Origin: Poa pratensis
Lineage: Eukaryota; Streptophyta; Magnoliopsida; Poales; Poaceae
NCBI GenBank assembly: GCA_947311845.1
Contig: CAMZMU010000062.1
Location: forward strand, 51,891,365 to 51,955,364
Length of the DNA stretch: 64,000 nt
Direction: 5' to 3'
In this document: positions 1 to 11,631 of the stretch, one piece after another
How the letters are laid out: each line of letters begins with the position of its first letter
Position numbering within the stretch: the first letter of the stretch is position 1
The notes under the pieces: model-generated
Told to the model about the DNA's origin: nothing
Seen by the model: the letters and a program-made list of their open reading frames with translations, nothing else
The model's database searches: none
Position numbers and translations under genes: made by a program

Positions 1-2154
1 AACCAGAGTGCATCTAACATGCGCTCACCTATTCCGCCGCCAGCTGCGGCACCTCTGTCAACTGACACTGGAGCTGCTAGCCCAACAAGGGCGAGTCCTC
101 CCCCGGCACATACAACTCCTAGCGTCATACTTCTGCCGGCTTCTGATGTCGCACCTGGAGGAGGCCAAGATGCCCCCAAAAACCTCGGCCGTTGACCGAG
201 ATGCCGATCCCGGTGCCCCAATCAAGGACTCCGAGACAGCGCGGACCGAGGCTCCGCTGGCACCGGATCAGCAGCACAGCCACAAGCACAACAGCAGCAG
301 CAACAACAACACAAGCCGCAGCAACCGCAGCCACAGCAACAGCCAGCGCCGAAGTCCACTACGAAGTCCACCGAGTTATCAACTCGGAAATCTACTTCAC
401 CGCGCAAGCCGCCACAGAGTCAAGTGGCCACCGGGAAACAACTTGTTAACCCGGCGAAACAAGTGGTGCTGACTCCAACCACTACACCGGCCCACCAAGC
501 TCTCACTGCCTCTGTCTCCCGAGTTTCCACTGGCAGCTGGGGTTTTCCTCGACTTCGAACTCAAAGCGGACATAGCTTGGGCTCAGAGGAGCAGTATCAC
601 ATGGATTGGAATGCCACCGATACTGGCGAGGTTTCTTCTGCGAATCCGGCCAACCGACATCCAGCTGGACCCAGCGCACTCGCTCAGTCCATGCACAACT
701 TGCAAGTTGCGACCCTTCGAGCCAGCCAGGTCGCCGAGGTAAATTTCCTCGGCCACACCTTTCTTTCCTCTGCAATAGATGATAAACATATACAATCCCC
801 AGTCCCGAGATCCGGATCGAGTGATCGGCGCTCACCCGAGTAAAGATCACTCGGTGCGGATCTTCACAAAATTTCCACCATCAAGTTCAAAAAATCTGAG
901 ACCCAGTCCCCGAGATTCGGGTCGAGTTTTACTCAGCATGAATCTTCAAAAAATTATATTAACATTTTGCTTGTTTCAGGACTGCACCAATGCTCGGACT
1001 GGAGTATTCCAGAAGCTGCTCCTGGACCACAACAAACTCAAGAGCTCCTACAAGCAGCTGCAGGAGATGCTGAAGAACAAGGAGATCGCGCACAACGCTG
1101 CGCTCCAGAAGGAGAAAACCGAGGTGTCTCGGCTCCAGAAGGAGCTTGAACGGGCTCAAAATGAGAAATCCGAGCTGGAGAAAGCTCTGAAGCAGCGGGA
1201 AGAAGGAGCTTTGAAGCAAAAGGAGCTCCTCGACCAGACCGAGGCTCGCGCCACCTCGGTTCAACAAGAATTGGATGCCCTCAAGGCCAAATGCGATAGC
1301 TGGCTGGCCAAGCTCACCCGGATCAACAACGAGATGGACAGTGAGTTTTCTTCACCTTTTCTTTTCATTTCCTTTGCTTCTGCCGACATTAGAAATATGC
1401 CGGTACATGGCTTAACTCGGTAACAGCTTTTCTTTCTTCAGAGCAATTTTCCCACTCCAAGGCCGCCGCAGCAAACACTGTCCGCAAGGCACGAGACAAG
1501 AGAGCAGAGTCTGGCCCGATTCCGGAGGAATGGGACATTGAAGATCATCTGACGGCTCTGGATGCTCGCATATCTGCTCTGAAGTGCATTGGTACCGAGC
1601 TCCTTGATGCTGGTATCCGGGTTTACAATACTCTATGGCCAGAGTAAGAGACCCCAGCTACCATTGCCGAGTTATCCAAGTGCTTGCTGACTGCCGAGAC
1701 AAGGCTCCGAGAGTGGAGATCTTCCTCAGCTCGCGCCGGCGCAGATCAAACTTTGACCTTTGTGCTTTCATGGTACGAGTCAATCGACCTGAGAGCACTG
1801 CAATCTCTGCGCTCCGACTCAAAATGAACGTCGGATCCAACACTGATCCAGAGCCGCAAGGAAGCAGCCGCATTTATGGCCAACTGCGCCCAGACCCAAT
1901 ACTTCATTCCTGGTCCCGTCTACTCCGACGGTGAAGATGATGACGTCGAAGAAGAGGATGATGATGAGGCAGAGGAAGCTGATGAGGAGACCGAGGCTGA
2001 ACCTCCCAACACTGCCAATGCCGCAGCGGCCGATACAACCGAGCAGCCAGCAACCGACATCACCGACACCTCGGCCGCCAATCCCGCAACCGAGACTGCT
2101 CCTGCGACCCGCACTGCTCCAACCGATCCGAGCTCTTCCGGCGCAACTGTATGA
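1..2154 (+). pseudogene. Antisense ORF of the Tat element, intron-containing, with in-frame stops
   Basis: Three exons can be joined in one frame: 1-738, 980-1340 and 1442-2154, with introns 739-979 (gtaaat...ttgtttcag) and 1341-1441 (gtgagt...ttcttcag). Exon 1 encodes a Pro/Gln-rich low-complexity segment (Q-run about 270-340). Exon 2 is a long heptad-rich coiled coil full of K, E, Q and L. Exon 3 continues helical and ends in a D/E-rich acidic stretch (about 1930-2000) and an Ala/Thr-rich tail. Three in-frame stops (TGA 193-195, TAA 1645-1647, TGA 1825-1827) break it; the frame resumes cleanly after each, so these are point mutations. Antisense ORFs of this kind are known in Grande-like elements; their function is not established. 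The start codon lies left of the window. Confidence 0.75.
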
Positions 2155-2266
2155 ACTTATCACAAGTAGAACCATTAAATCCCGGAATGCCGGGTGCAGA
2201 TGTAAATATACTATTAAGCTTTTAGCAGTGCTACTCTATAACGCTAGCTTCAACGAGACTCGCTTA

Positions 2267-2672
2267 ATGCCGGATCACTTTGCACCAAGTCCCCGAGTTC
2301 ACTTTCTTGTTTACTATACTTAGTAATCTTTGCTCTTGTCTACCATTTTGGCGTTCGACAGTCGAATCACAAGATCAAAATTATAGCATACAGTACTCAT
2401 AAATTCTGAGATAAGGTTCAGAGTCATCCGACACAAAGAAAAGGAATAAAATACAGGGTTAGTAAACAACATATGCCGAATCATTTTTCGACCGAGTCTC
2501 CGAGTTCGTTTTCATGTTCACTATATTCCATAACCTCTGCTCTTGACTGCCATTTTGGCGTTCGTCGGTCGAGTCACAAGATCACAACAAGATAGCATAC
2601 ATTACTTGAACTTTGAAACGAGGTTTAAAACCATCCGGCATACAAACAACACAGATAAAACAGAGATAAAAC
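2267..2672. repeat. Tandem repeat, about 206-bp period, two diverged copies
   Basis: Copy A starts at 2267 and copy B at 2473; each begins 'atgccg(g/a)atca', passes a 'ccgagt(t/c)' block and contains the shared 'ccattttggcgttcg' near 2344 and 2550. A third start may follow at about 2680. It lies between the end of pol and the end of the antisense ORF, in the non-coding spacer of the Tat element. Confidence 0.7.
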
Positions 2673-2759
2673 ACATGCATATGGACAAGGCAGTCCCGAG
2701 TTTCTTTTCGGAGTGCCGGCATTTTATTCAAAAACAACCCAGATACATACATTGCGCCA

Positions 2760-4093
2760 TTATGAGTAAAAGGGTCGGAGTAGAGCTACATTCCAGGGTC
2801 GTTTGGTCTCCTCTCCAGATTTGTCCATTACATTTTTCCTCGGTGCATGCACATCTATAAGATAGTATGAATCATTGTGTAGAGCCTTGCTCACAATGAA
2901 GGGTCCCTCCCATGGAGGTGACAATTTGTGTCGGCCTACAGAACGCTGCACCAGCCTAAGCAACAAGTCTCCTTCTCGGAATACCCGAGGGCAAATCTTC
3001 TGGCTATGATAGCGTCAGAGATTTTGCTGATATATCGCTGACCGAGATAAGGTCAGCTCTCTTGCTTCTTTTGCCTCGGTCTCAGTGTACAACGCAACTC
3101 TCGGCGCGTCATATTCCATGTCTGTCGGCAAGACCGCTTCTGCTCCATAGGCCAGAAAAAATGGCGTATAACCAGTTGAACGATTCGGTGTGGTCCTTAG
3201 ACCCCACAATACTGCTGGTATCTCCTCTATCCAGCATCCCGGAGTTCGCAACAGTGGCTCAATTAACCGAGCTTTGATGCCGGCCAATACCAATGCATTT
3301 GCTCTTTCCACTTGCCCATTTGCCTCCGGGTGCGCCACCGAGGCTATGTCCAAACGAATTCTCTTTTCAGCACAGAACCGAGCAAATTCTCGCACAGCAA
3401 AGTTTGTGCCATTATCCGAGATAATGCTATGAGGGTAACCATATCTCAAAATGATGTCCTTCAAAAAGGACACAGCTGTGTGGCCATCACATTTCCTGAT
3501 TGGCTTCACCTCGATCCACTTGGTGAACTTGTCCACCATCGCCAGCATATGAGTCATGTTACCTCGGGCTGGCTTGAATTCCCCACCATATCCAGACACC
3601 AAACTGCAAAGGGCCAAGTGATCAGAATTGTCTTGAGTGCCGAAGCTGGCAGGTGGATCTTCTTAGCAAATCTCTGACATCCCTCACATTTTCGGACGAT
3701 ATCTTCTGCCTGATTCAAAGCACTGGGCCAATAAAATCCATGCCGGAATACTTTAGCCACCAAGGCTCTTGATGAAGCATGATGACCACACTCTCCTTGA
3801 TGAATCTCCAGGAGCATCTCTTGCCCTTCCTGCAGCTCGACACAGCGTTGCAGTACCTCGGTCACACTTCTCTTGTATAACTCCTGGTTGATGATGGTGT
3901 ATGCCTTGGATCTTCTTTGCACTTGCCTGGCCTCAACTTCATTACTTGGCAAACTTCCATCCATCATATACGCCATTATAGGTTGTGCCCATCCCGGCAC
4001 AGGATGCACAGGAAATACCGGATCATCCACCTCCATTAGCTCAACCGACATTGCCTCTTCCGACATCCACTGTTCAGTCCCGAGTTCTGCCAA
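2760..4093 (-). pseudogene. Tat element integrase (frameshifted)
   Basis: Reads 4093 to 2760 in three frames. The N-terminal zinc-binding HHCC module is at about 3820-3660 (ECGHH followed by CEGC). The catalytic core runs about 3617-3015: the second acidic residue sits in ISDNGTNF and the glutamate in QVERAN; the first is in CLDMVG, where the surrounding sequence is slightly off the family pattern. The C-terminal part (2966-2760) holds the PPWEGPF segment typical of Ty3 integrases just after the core. No chromodomain follows, as expected for Tat. Frame changes near 3600 and 3010 mean no intact enzyme is made. Confidence 0.85.
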
Positions 4094-4975
4094 TCAGTCC
4101 CCGGGTTCTCCCAAATGCACCCGACATCAACGTCCATGGGCACAGCACCAGATTCCGGTTTTACCGGGATAAAGATTGACTCGGACTCTGGTGATGGTTT
4201 GATTGATGGCTTCCTGAGATGCTCCAAGGATATGCCGGGTGGAATTGGATCCCGAGATGAACCTAGCTTGGACAGTATATCGGCAGCTTCATTTTCTGTC
4301 CGAGGTATATGCTTGAACTCGCAACCTTCAAAGAACCCCGAGATCTTCTGTACATGAAACCGATATAACGCCATATTGGCGTCCAAAGCATCCCAATTTC
4401 CCGAGGCTTGCTACCACCAGATCCGAGTCTCCGAAGCACTCTATCCGGCGAATACCAATTTCCTTGGCCACATTAAGCCCATGAACAAGTGCCTCATACT
4501 CGGCCACATTGTTAGATGCCGCAAAATGAATTTGCAACACATATCTCAGTTGATCTCGCTTTGGCGAAGTAAGGACTACCCCGGCACCTAAACCAATTTT
4601 TGTCTTGGAGCCATCAAAGTGCATTCTCCAATAATTGGAGTCAGGCAACGGTGGCTCATACTGCATCTCGGCCCAATCCACAAAGAAATCAGGCAGTGCT
4701 TGAGATTTGATGGCATCTCTTCTTTCATAATGTGGCGCATAAGAAGACAGCTCAATGGCCCATTTGGCTACTCGGCCGCTCGCATCTTTGTTTCCTACGA
4801 TCGCCGAGATAGGATCCTCGCACACCACTGTGATTGGATGCTCTTGGAAATAATGTTTCAACTTCTTGCTGCCATATAGACACCATATGTCATCTTCTGG
4901 TAGTGAGGATAATTTTGCTTGGATAACGAGATCACCTCGCTCAATAATATACCGGCCTCTGCACGGTTTTGCCAT
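4036..4975 (-). pseudogene. Tat RNase H pair: retroviral-type domain plus additional archaeal-type RNase H
   Basis: On the minus strand from 4975 the sequence completes the ordinary Ty3 RNase H (KKLKHYFQEHPI, about 4870-4830) and its connection. About 250 bases on, a second RNase H begins at about 4625 with the acidic triad spread over HFDGSK, AEYEAL and GDSDLV (to about 4405). This second copy is the 'aRNH' domain known from the Tat lineage. Reading frame then shifts near 4380, with a continuation to about 4036 (NEAADILSKLGS). All three visible acidic residues of the second domain are kept although the frame around it is broken. Confidence 0.82.
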
Positions 4976-5948
4976 TTTCTTCTCGTTCCACCACCACTAC
5001 AGCACTCACAACTCGGTTTGTGGCTGCAATGTAGAGCAACATCGGCTCTTTGGGTAATGGTGAGGCCAATATCGGCGCTGTTGCCAACATCTTTTTTAGG
5101 TCAGTGAACGCCGCATCCGCTTGCGGGGTCCACATGAAGCTGTCACTTTTCTTCATCAGTTGGTATAAAGGCAATGCCTTTTCTCCCAACCTACTAACAA
5201 ACCGACTTAAAGAGGCCAAGCAACCAGTGAATTTCTGCACATCCTTGAGACATCTCGGCAACCTCATGCTCTCAATAGCACGGATTTTTGTCGGATTTGC
5301 CTCGATACCTCGGCTTGACACGAGGAAACCGAGTAACTTGCCTGCCGGCACACCAAATGTACATTTGCCGGGTTAAGTTTCATCCGGAATCTCCTCAGAT
5401 TCGCGAATGTTTCTCTGAGATCATCAATCAGAGTGGCTTTCTCCTTAGTTTTGATGACGATATCATCGATATACACCTGCACATTTTTGCCTATTTGATC
5501 ATGCAAACATTTTTGCATACATCTTGATAAGTAGCACCAGCATTTCTCAAACCAAATGTCATAACACGAAAGCAATAAGCCCCGTACGGGGTAATGAAAG
5601 CAGTTTTTATTTGATCAGCAGGGTTCAGTGGTATCTGGTGAAAACTAGAATATGCATCCACAAAGGATAACAGCTCACACCCGGCTGTGGAATCGATCAC
5701 TTGATCAATCCGAGGCAGCGGGAATGGATCCTTAGGACATGCCTTGTTCAAGTTGGTGAAATCTATACACATGCGCCACACAATGGCCACATTCGGGTTT
5801 TCTCCTTTTTCTTTTCCACCAAGACCGGGTTAGACAGCCAGTCCGGGTGCAGCACTTCCATGATGAAACCCGATGCAAGTAACTTGGCCAACTCATCACC
5901 TATTATTTTTCTCCTCCCATCCGAGAGACGTCGCATAGGTTGCTTCAC
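4941..5948 (-). pseudogene. Tat reverse transcriptase and start of RNase H (frameshifted)
   Basis: RT segments occur in order on the minus strand: the finger region with a GFIMEV...P(D)WLSNPV block (5948-5780), the CIDFTNLNKACPKDPFPLPRID block (about 5770-5700), FVDAYSSFHQI and the MTFGLRNAGATYQ block (to about 5530), the YIDD catalytic box (about 5460), and the LGFLVSSRGIE / thumb region from 5330 onward. The frame changes at about 5790, 5510 and 5350. The ordinary Ty3 RNase H starts near 5060 and continues into the next entry. YIDD in place of the commoner YVDD is normal for this lineage. Confidence 0.88.
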
Positions 5949-6128
5949 GGTTTCATATCCGGTCTGACGAACAAAGAGTGCTCAGCCAACTCCCTCGGAA
6001 CACCTGGCAGGTCATGATTTGACCATGCAAAGATATCCCGATTCTCACGGAGGAAGTGACTGAGCTCGCTTTCCTATTTCTCAGTTAACCCGGTTCCAAT
6101 GATGACGTTGTGCTCTGGGAACGCCGGG

Positions 6129-6690
6129 TCAACGCTGATCTTCTTTGTTTCCTTTGGCATCTGGAATGCCGCATTTTGCTCGGGTTAGCCTACCCTGCAT
6201 ACCGAGTTGCGCGGACTGGGCCAGCGCCACCACCTCATGGATCCTTTTCTTCTCCGCAGCAATGATCAACGACTCGGCTAGACAAGAGCCAGCCGAGGCG
6301 CATTCCATGGAACGCTTGTAGTTACCCGAGATGGTGATGATGCCATTGAGACCTGGCAGTTTCATCTTGAGGTAACCCATATGGGTAGATATCATGAACT
6401 TGGCCAGAGTCGGTCTGCCGAGCAAAGCGTGATATGGGCTTTCGAGGTCCACACCTCGAACTGGATGCTCTCAGTTCTGCAGTTATCCTTGGTGCCGAAT
6501 AACACATCAACCCAAATTTTGCCCATAGGTGCGCATGAGACACCAGGCACTATACCATGAAAGGTTGTATGACTCGGCTGCAACATGTTCGCCGAGATGC
6601 CCATCTTCACCATGGTGTCTCGGTACATGATGTTGATGCTGCTCCCATTGTCAATGAGAACTCGGGTGAACCTGACATTGATGGTGGCCC
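6129..6690 (-). pseudogene. Tat aspartic protease region (frameshifted)
   Basis: The minus strand around 6690-6640 reads RVLIDNGSSINIMY, an aspartic protease active site in the Tat style (D followed by a small residue, then GSS). The domain continues through the FHGIVPG block (about 6565) to the SPYHALLGRPTLAKF block (about 6435-6395), which is the conserved C-terminal part of this protease family. Frame changes lie near 6610 and 6430. About 180 bases separate it from the first RT segment; that stretch (6129-5949) has no clear domain. Confidence 0.8.
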
Positions 6691-7016
6691 TATGAATGTC
6701 GGATCCACCACTAGTGCGTAACCTCCTGGGCTTGGCATGATCCGGGGATGGTCATCTATGCTCCAACTGATCTTCTGATCAGCCCAGTTCATGTATTTCG
6801 GCACAGCTGTCATAACGACATTTACCTCCATTGCACGCCGATGCAGGCTCTGCTTATCAGTTGGCTCGGTCACAAAGATCACATAGCTCTGGTGAGCCTC
6901 TCTATACTCACCCTGGCGATATTCTTCCTGGCGACCTGAACCGGCATTGCCACTGTTGCCTCCGACATTTACTTGGTTAACAGGTCTCGGAGCTGCAGGC
7001 CTCGGAGGAGGCGCAT

Positions 7017-9017
7017 TCACGGGAATAGTGTTTGCCCCGGTGAGTGGCGCAGGCCTCTGCATGGGAGGTCTTGAGGTGCTCCCATCTGATTTCCTCCGGA
7101 TCCTCCCCCTTCCTTCAACGTGCGCTGATACCAGCTGCACTGCCGGGTTGAATGATTGGCCGGCCTGCATGGGTCGTTCGTGTGATAGCTGCAGGGCCCA
7201 TCCAGCATTGCTTCATAGGTTAATCTCGGCCTCTCCTCCCAAGGCTTCCTCTGATCACTCCACTGTTTCTTCCCATCCGAGCTTTGGCCCCATGCCGGAC
7301 CACTGTTCTTCTGGCGCTGGCTATTGCCAGCATCTGGCTGATCTTGATTAACAGCAGCAACTTGATTCAAACCGTACCGGTGATCCGGCCGGTCCTCTCT
7401 TCTCTTGTTCCCGAAATCCTGGTGGTCACCTCGCCTAGATGGTCCAGGTCCATTGTTAATTGGGTGTCTTCTATTCGGTTCCACCGAGTTCATCATAGGC
7501 TGCATCGGATCTCCCAATGCATAGCTATCCGCAATCCGGATTGTTTCGGCCAACGTAGCCGGCATCTCCCTTTGCAACTTCTGCCAGAGCATGGAGCCAT
7601 GTCGGCATCCTTGTGCAAACCATGAAATGGCCTGCGCTTCAACAACTCCCTCACAGGAATTGCGAATAGTACTCCACCGAGTCAGGTAGTCTCGGTCAGT
7701 CTCATCATTCCTCTGCTTGCACATGGCAAGCTGCTGAGGACGATTCGGCCTCTTGTATGTGCTGGAGAAATTACTAACAAAGGCTTCTTCAAAGTCCAGC
7801 CAGCAATCAATGCTGTTCTCTCGCAAGTTGTTCAGCCAGATCCGAGCTGGCCCTTCCAACATTTGCGGGATATACCTCACCGCCCAACGACGGTTTCCCC
7901 CCGCAATATGTACTGCCGACACATAATCTGTCAGCCAATCTTCCGGCTAAGTGCTGCCATCATATGTCTTTGTGCCCCGGTTCAACTGAAAGTGATGCAC
8001 CGGTGGCTCCCTCATGATCCGAGGTCCAAAGCATGCAGGGCCAGGTGGGCCTTGCTCTTCCAGCATCTCGGACATATAGATTCTGTCCAACTTGTAGCGT
8101 GCATCATTCGCTGACAGCTGGCGAGGTCCCAACCGAGACCCCAGTGCACTTTCATATCTCTGATACCCGGCTCTCTCCATAGCCGAGTAACCATCATCAT
8201 AACGATTAGCCTCCGGGTCATTACCTCGGGACTGCTGAACACGCGGGACACTTTGTGTCGGATACCGAGGTGGATAACCTCGGCCAACCGAGTTAACTTT
8301 TCCGGCATCTGGGTTGCCCGGACCGGGATTGCTTTTACCCCGGCCGATACTGCCTTGCCCTGCTAACTGCTTTCCGGCATATGCCGGATCATATGTCTGC
8401 ATCTGCTTATTTTTACCAGAGTTTACACTCCGGTCACGATCTCCACCGACATGCGGTGATGAAGCTTGCCCCTTAGATCTTTCACTGGCTCCCCTTGCCG
8501 AGTGAACTATCTCGGACCCACCTGCAGCTGTGTTGCCCTTGAGATAGACCTCATTCTGCCACACAGCAACACCTAGCAGCTCATTAACTCGGTCTTGTTG
8601 CCTACGGAGAGCTTCTCCGGATAAACCAGATAACTCGACTCTTGCTGCCTCGGAAGCTCTAAGAGTCTTAGCAGGGGAACTATACTTGGGATTCTCAGCC
8701 GACATGAGACTAGGAGTTTTGCTAGAACTCGATCTACCCTCTCTAGCAATCTCGGCATTGAGGCCTTTGCCCCTTTTACGCACTTCTTCTAAGCGCTTAG
8801 GATGAGTAGCTATTGGAGTAAAACCATGAGCTTGGTTATACTCACGGAGGGTTATCCCGAACTCCCTCCTTATCTCGGCCACCTCAATGGCCTCCTGATG
8901 CAGCTTCTGACGCTGCACCTCTAGCTCTGCGGCCGTTTGGGCAGCATCTGCCCCGGTAGTCACTAGCACAGCCAGCTTCTCGATGATATCTTCCAGAGGA
9001 GCTGGCCTGACCGGCAC
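7017..9017 (-). pseudogene. Tat gag (in-frame stop and frameshift)
   Basis: The gag reading frame enters at 9017 without an ATG nearby (it follows a stop at about 9032), so the true start is probably upstream in another frame. A coiled N-terminal part and a Gly/Arg/Pro-rich linker lead to an in-frame TAG at about 7945-7947, inside the motif that normally reads DGST-x-PEDWL. The frame then continues through the capsid-like block (WAVRYIPQMLEGPARIWL, about 7890-7830) to a zinc-knuckle-like CSYH...H..RQC segment (about 7190-7130). A shift of frame near 7100 leads on to the linker before the protease (7170-6690). Confidence 0.8.
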
Positions 9018-9443
9018 ATTTGATGCACCAGCCTAGAGGTGCTCATCCCCTTCCAGCGGAGGTTTCGCCGTTCGGGCAGATCTGGTGGCAGGCTCGCCGA
9101 TATTGCCTCTGCCAGCACCACCCACAGGCCCGGTCATCATTACCTCTGCACAGCTCCCGAGGCTGGCGGTATGCCAGCCGCGAGCAGCACAGACAGCAGG
9201 AGGATCTTCCGCTACAAGCACCTACTCGGGGTACTTGCAGACAAACTCGGTGGCGACGTAGACCTCGAACGTCCCAAAGGTGACGAGGCAGCCGTTCCTC
9301 GAGAGCGGCCTGCTGCCGAAGCAGCCCGCGTTGTCGCTGATGAAGTTCAGCGAGCCGAGTCTGTGGACAAGGCACTGACCACGCGCTCGTCCGAGGCGAT
9401 GATGGAGCCCGTCCGGATGAACACACCAGCCAGCGCCGTTGTC

Positions 9444-9462
9444 TGCCCCACGGTGGGCGCCA
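9444..9462 (-). other. Primer binding site of the Tat element
   Basis: Two bases inside the LTR boundary the minus strand reads TTGGCGCCCACCGTGGGGC. The TGGCGCC start matches the CCA end of a tRNA as expected for a PBS. I could not assign the tRNA with confidence. Confidence 0.6.
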
Positions 9463-9464
9463 AC

Positions 9465-10447
9465 TGTCGTGGTGTGATCACGGCAGATGCCATAGGATGG
9501 CTTGAGTTGGGGCCGATGGACGCTGGTGATACCTGGGAGGGCTAGCGCGCTAAGGAGCGCACATAGAAAACACGAAACACACCGCGATCTACCCAGGTTC
9601 AGGGCCCTCGTGAGGAGGAAAAACCCCTACTCCTGCCTGTCTCTCTCTATGTATCTCTGAAACACAAATACAAGCTGCTCCTCGAGCTGTATGATCTAGC
9701 AGTGGAAATGAGCACAAGGTAAAGGATGAAGCTATGGGGTGAAATGTCTCTCAGGGGATCGTCCCTCACGCAGGAGGGGGTGAAGCCCTATTTATAGGCT
9801 AAACCGAGGTGCTGTCTAATCTCGGTACTGTAGCCACTAGCATCCGTGTCAGCAGCGTGCTCATGATGGTGGCCTCTGCCACGCACACGTACGCCCGTGT
9901 CAGCAGCATGGTCATGAAGGTGCCTCTGCCACGGACAGGACATGACCTGTATTGCCTCGAGCCCAGCACTGCCTCGTTATCTGCTCCCACATGTGCCCGG
10001 TGTCAGAGATAAGCATGCCTGTCACCTCGAACCTGCACCATACCTCCTGCCACGCTTCCGTGTCAGACGGGATGTGACCGTGGCATTGACTTTGCGCCTC
10101 TTCTCTTTAACCCGGCATGGATATGCCGGATTTCCCTTCCTTGGCTATTCTCCTCTGCACATAAGAGCAGACACAGAGATACCGACACTCATATGTCGGT
10201 TGTTACATGTCGGTCAGTATATGCCGGATTACTCCAAAGTCATATCCCGGCCCCTTCTGGGCTCGGTTACCTCGGTCAGCCCCATCACAATAACTCGGCC
10301 CCTTCTGGGCCTAGCTATCTCGGTTTACTTCAGCACTGTATCTCGGCCCCTTCTGGGCCTTGTTGTCTCGGTTTCCCCATACCTCGGTCCATTCTTGGAC
10401 ACAGCTTATACCATATCATGACCCTACCCCGGGGTAGCCCCCCGACA
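9465..10447 (-). repeat. 5' LTR of the Tat element (983 bp)
   Basis: On the plus strand it starts TGTCG at 9465 and ends CGACA at 10447, so both ends carry the usual TG/CA with a 5-bp inverted match. The primer site adjoins it on one side and the first frame of gag lies further in. A GC-rich 'ctcggccccttctggg' minisatellite sits near the outer end (the transcription-proximal U3 part). The partner LTR is outside the window, so insertion age cannot be estimated here. Confidence 0.85.
10245..10400. repeat. Minisatellite inside the Tat LTR
   Basis: The 16-mer ctcggccccttctggg (first copy cccgg...) recurs at about 10247, 10294 and 10342 with a degenerate fourth copy at 10383, giving a period of 47-48 bp, then 41 bp. 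It lies in U3, where promoter or enhancer repeats of LTR elements are often found. Confidence 0.7.
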
Positions 10448-10960
10448 GTTCTTAACAACCAAAATTGGTGATTCGTTTTGGTTGTATGGTTTCACAAAAC
10501 TAGTTCCAGTGCGCAATTTTGAATAATTCAAGTATAATCTCAACTTGTCTAATTCGTGATTAAGTGAAGATATTAGAATTAAGATATGTATAGTGATCCG
10601 TTCTATTGAGTTTTACAATCCGCTCATCAAATCATTGGCTTTCGTACAAGATCCTTGCTTCGGTGACCAGAGCACAGAGAGTCGTTTAATGTGGCATGTA
10701 ATTAGAGTTAACAGTTAAGAATGTGTTAATAATAATACACCAATGGTGACGTCCTAGTCTTCAGATCGTTTCTCTCTATATGTTTCCTTTTATTTTAGAC
10801 AACTTTTATAGGTTCATCTCATTGTTGTAGTGAGTATTTATCCATCAACTTCCAACAACAAAGAACTCGATATCAATCAACTACCAGCAAATTTGGGGCA
10901 AAAATTGAACTTACAAATAAGAGCACAGCTACAAATAAGACAAAAGAAGGACGCATCGGT
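10448..10960. other. Flank of the Tat element, no gene seen
   Basis: AT-rich sequence with no open frame, repeat or RNA gene that I can recognise. Confidence 0.5.
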
Positions 10961-11440
10961 GTCCTCGCCATCTTGAGCAGTAGGCGGCATTTGTCGATCT
11001 TCTGGTACCCGGAGAGCTTCTACGCCACGAAGTCACTGACTCTGGCGGGGCACCTCGCTGTGATCATCTACACCATCGAAACCAAGGTGAAGAAAATCCC
11101 CCAAAACCAATCAAGTAAATCCAACAGAAACAGTAAGAGAAAGCAATCAAGACCTTGGTGCGGAGAGGGCGTAGCTGGAGCTGGAGGAGTACTGCTTCCA
11201 CGCCCTGCGAGGCAACGAATGCCCTTCTCCTCCACCTCCTCCTGCCATGCATGGCAGCCGGTATCTGGCTCCGCCTCCGAGCCGCTTCTATCCTAGTCAG
11301 CCTCCTCCTCCAGCACCCGTCGCATCCGCCTTCCCTTTCCTCCCTGTCATCCTCTTTGCCGGCCCCGCTGGGTGCGATCGAATCCGGTCAGATTCGTGTT
11401 CGAGTGCTGATGTCAACTGAAGTACATCTATGCTCTTCGT
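10961..11440 (+). pseudogene. GC-rich gene-fragment-like block, unidentified
   Basis: Two short plus-strand coding-like pieces are visible. The first (about 10980-11085) reads FWYPESFYATKSLTLAG followed by a hydrophobic stretch, preceded by 'ttgagcag' (possible acceptor) and followed by 'accaaggtgaag' (possible donor). The second (about 11175-11400) encodes an ELEEYCFHALRGNE segment and then a Pro-rich tail. They are separated by an A-rich 80 bases resembling an intron. I do not recognise the protein. No start codon or full frame exists, so this is best seen as a fragment, possibly carried in by a transposon. Confidence 0.3.
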
Positions 11441-11631
11441 TGCACCTTTGCTTTGGAAGAACACGCAGATGATGATACGGAACTGATCAGTGGAGCTCTT
11501 CTGGCCAAAGCTCCTACTCCAACTCTCGCAATGCACTGTCATGCCACTAATCACCTAGGAGACCATCACTTCTATTTCCGGCTTCATATTAAGGGTGGAG
11601 CACTGCTGAAGTGGTTACTCTGGTTCTCTTT

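Larger units (their letters stand above)
1..10447 (-). mobile_element. Tat/Grande-type Ty3 LTR retrotransposon, partial (3' LTR outside window)
   Basis: Read on the minus strand the order is 5' LTR (10447-9465), primer site, gag (about 9017-7090), protease, reverse transcriptase, RNase H, a second RNase H, integrase (to 2760), a spacer with a tandem repeat, then an ORF on the opposite strand (2154 to the window edge). A second, archaeal-type RNase H after the normal one and an antisense ORF between pol and the 3' LTR are known marks of the Tat lineage (Grande, RIRE2, RetroSat2). The coding region is broken by many frameshifts and stops, so this copy is non-autonomous. The five bases next to the LTR at 10448-10452 (gttct) would be one half of the target duplication; the other half is off the left edge. 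Confidence 0.92.

Noticed and set aside
9039..9545. Plus-strand 168-codon open frame over the Tat leader
   Set aside because: It overlaps the primer site and LTR edge of a minus-strand element and has no recognisable protein; it is a by-product of GC-rich sequence.
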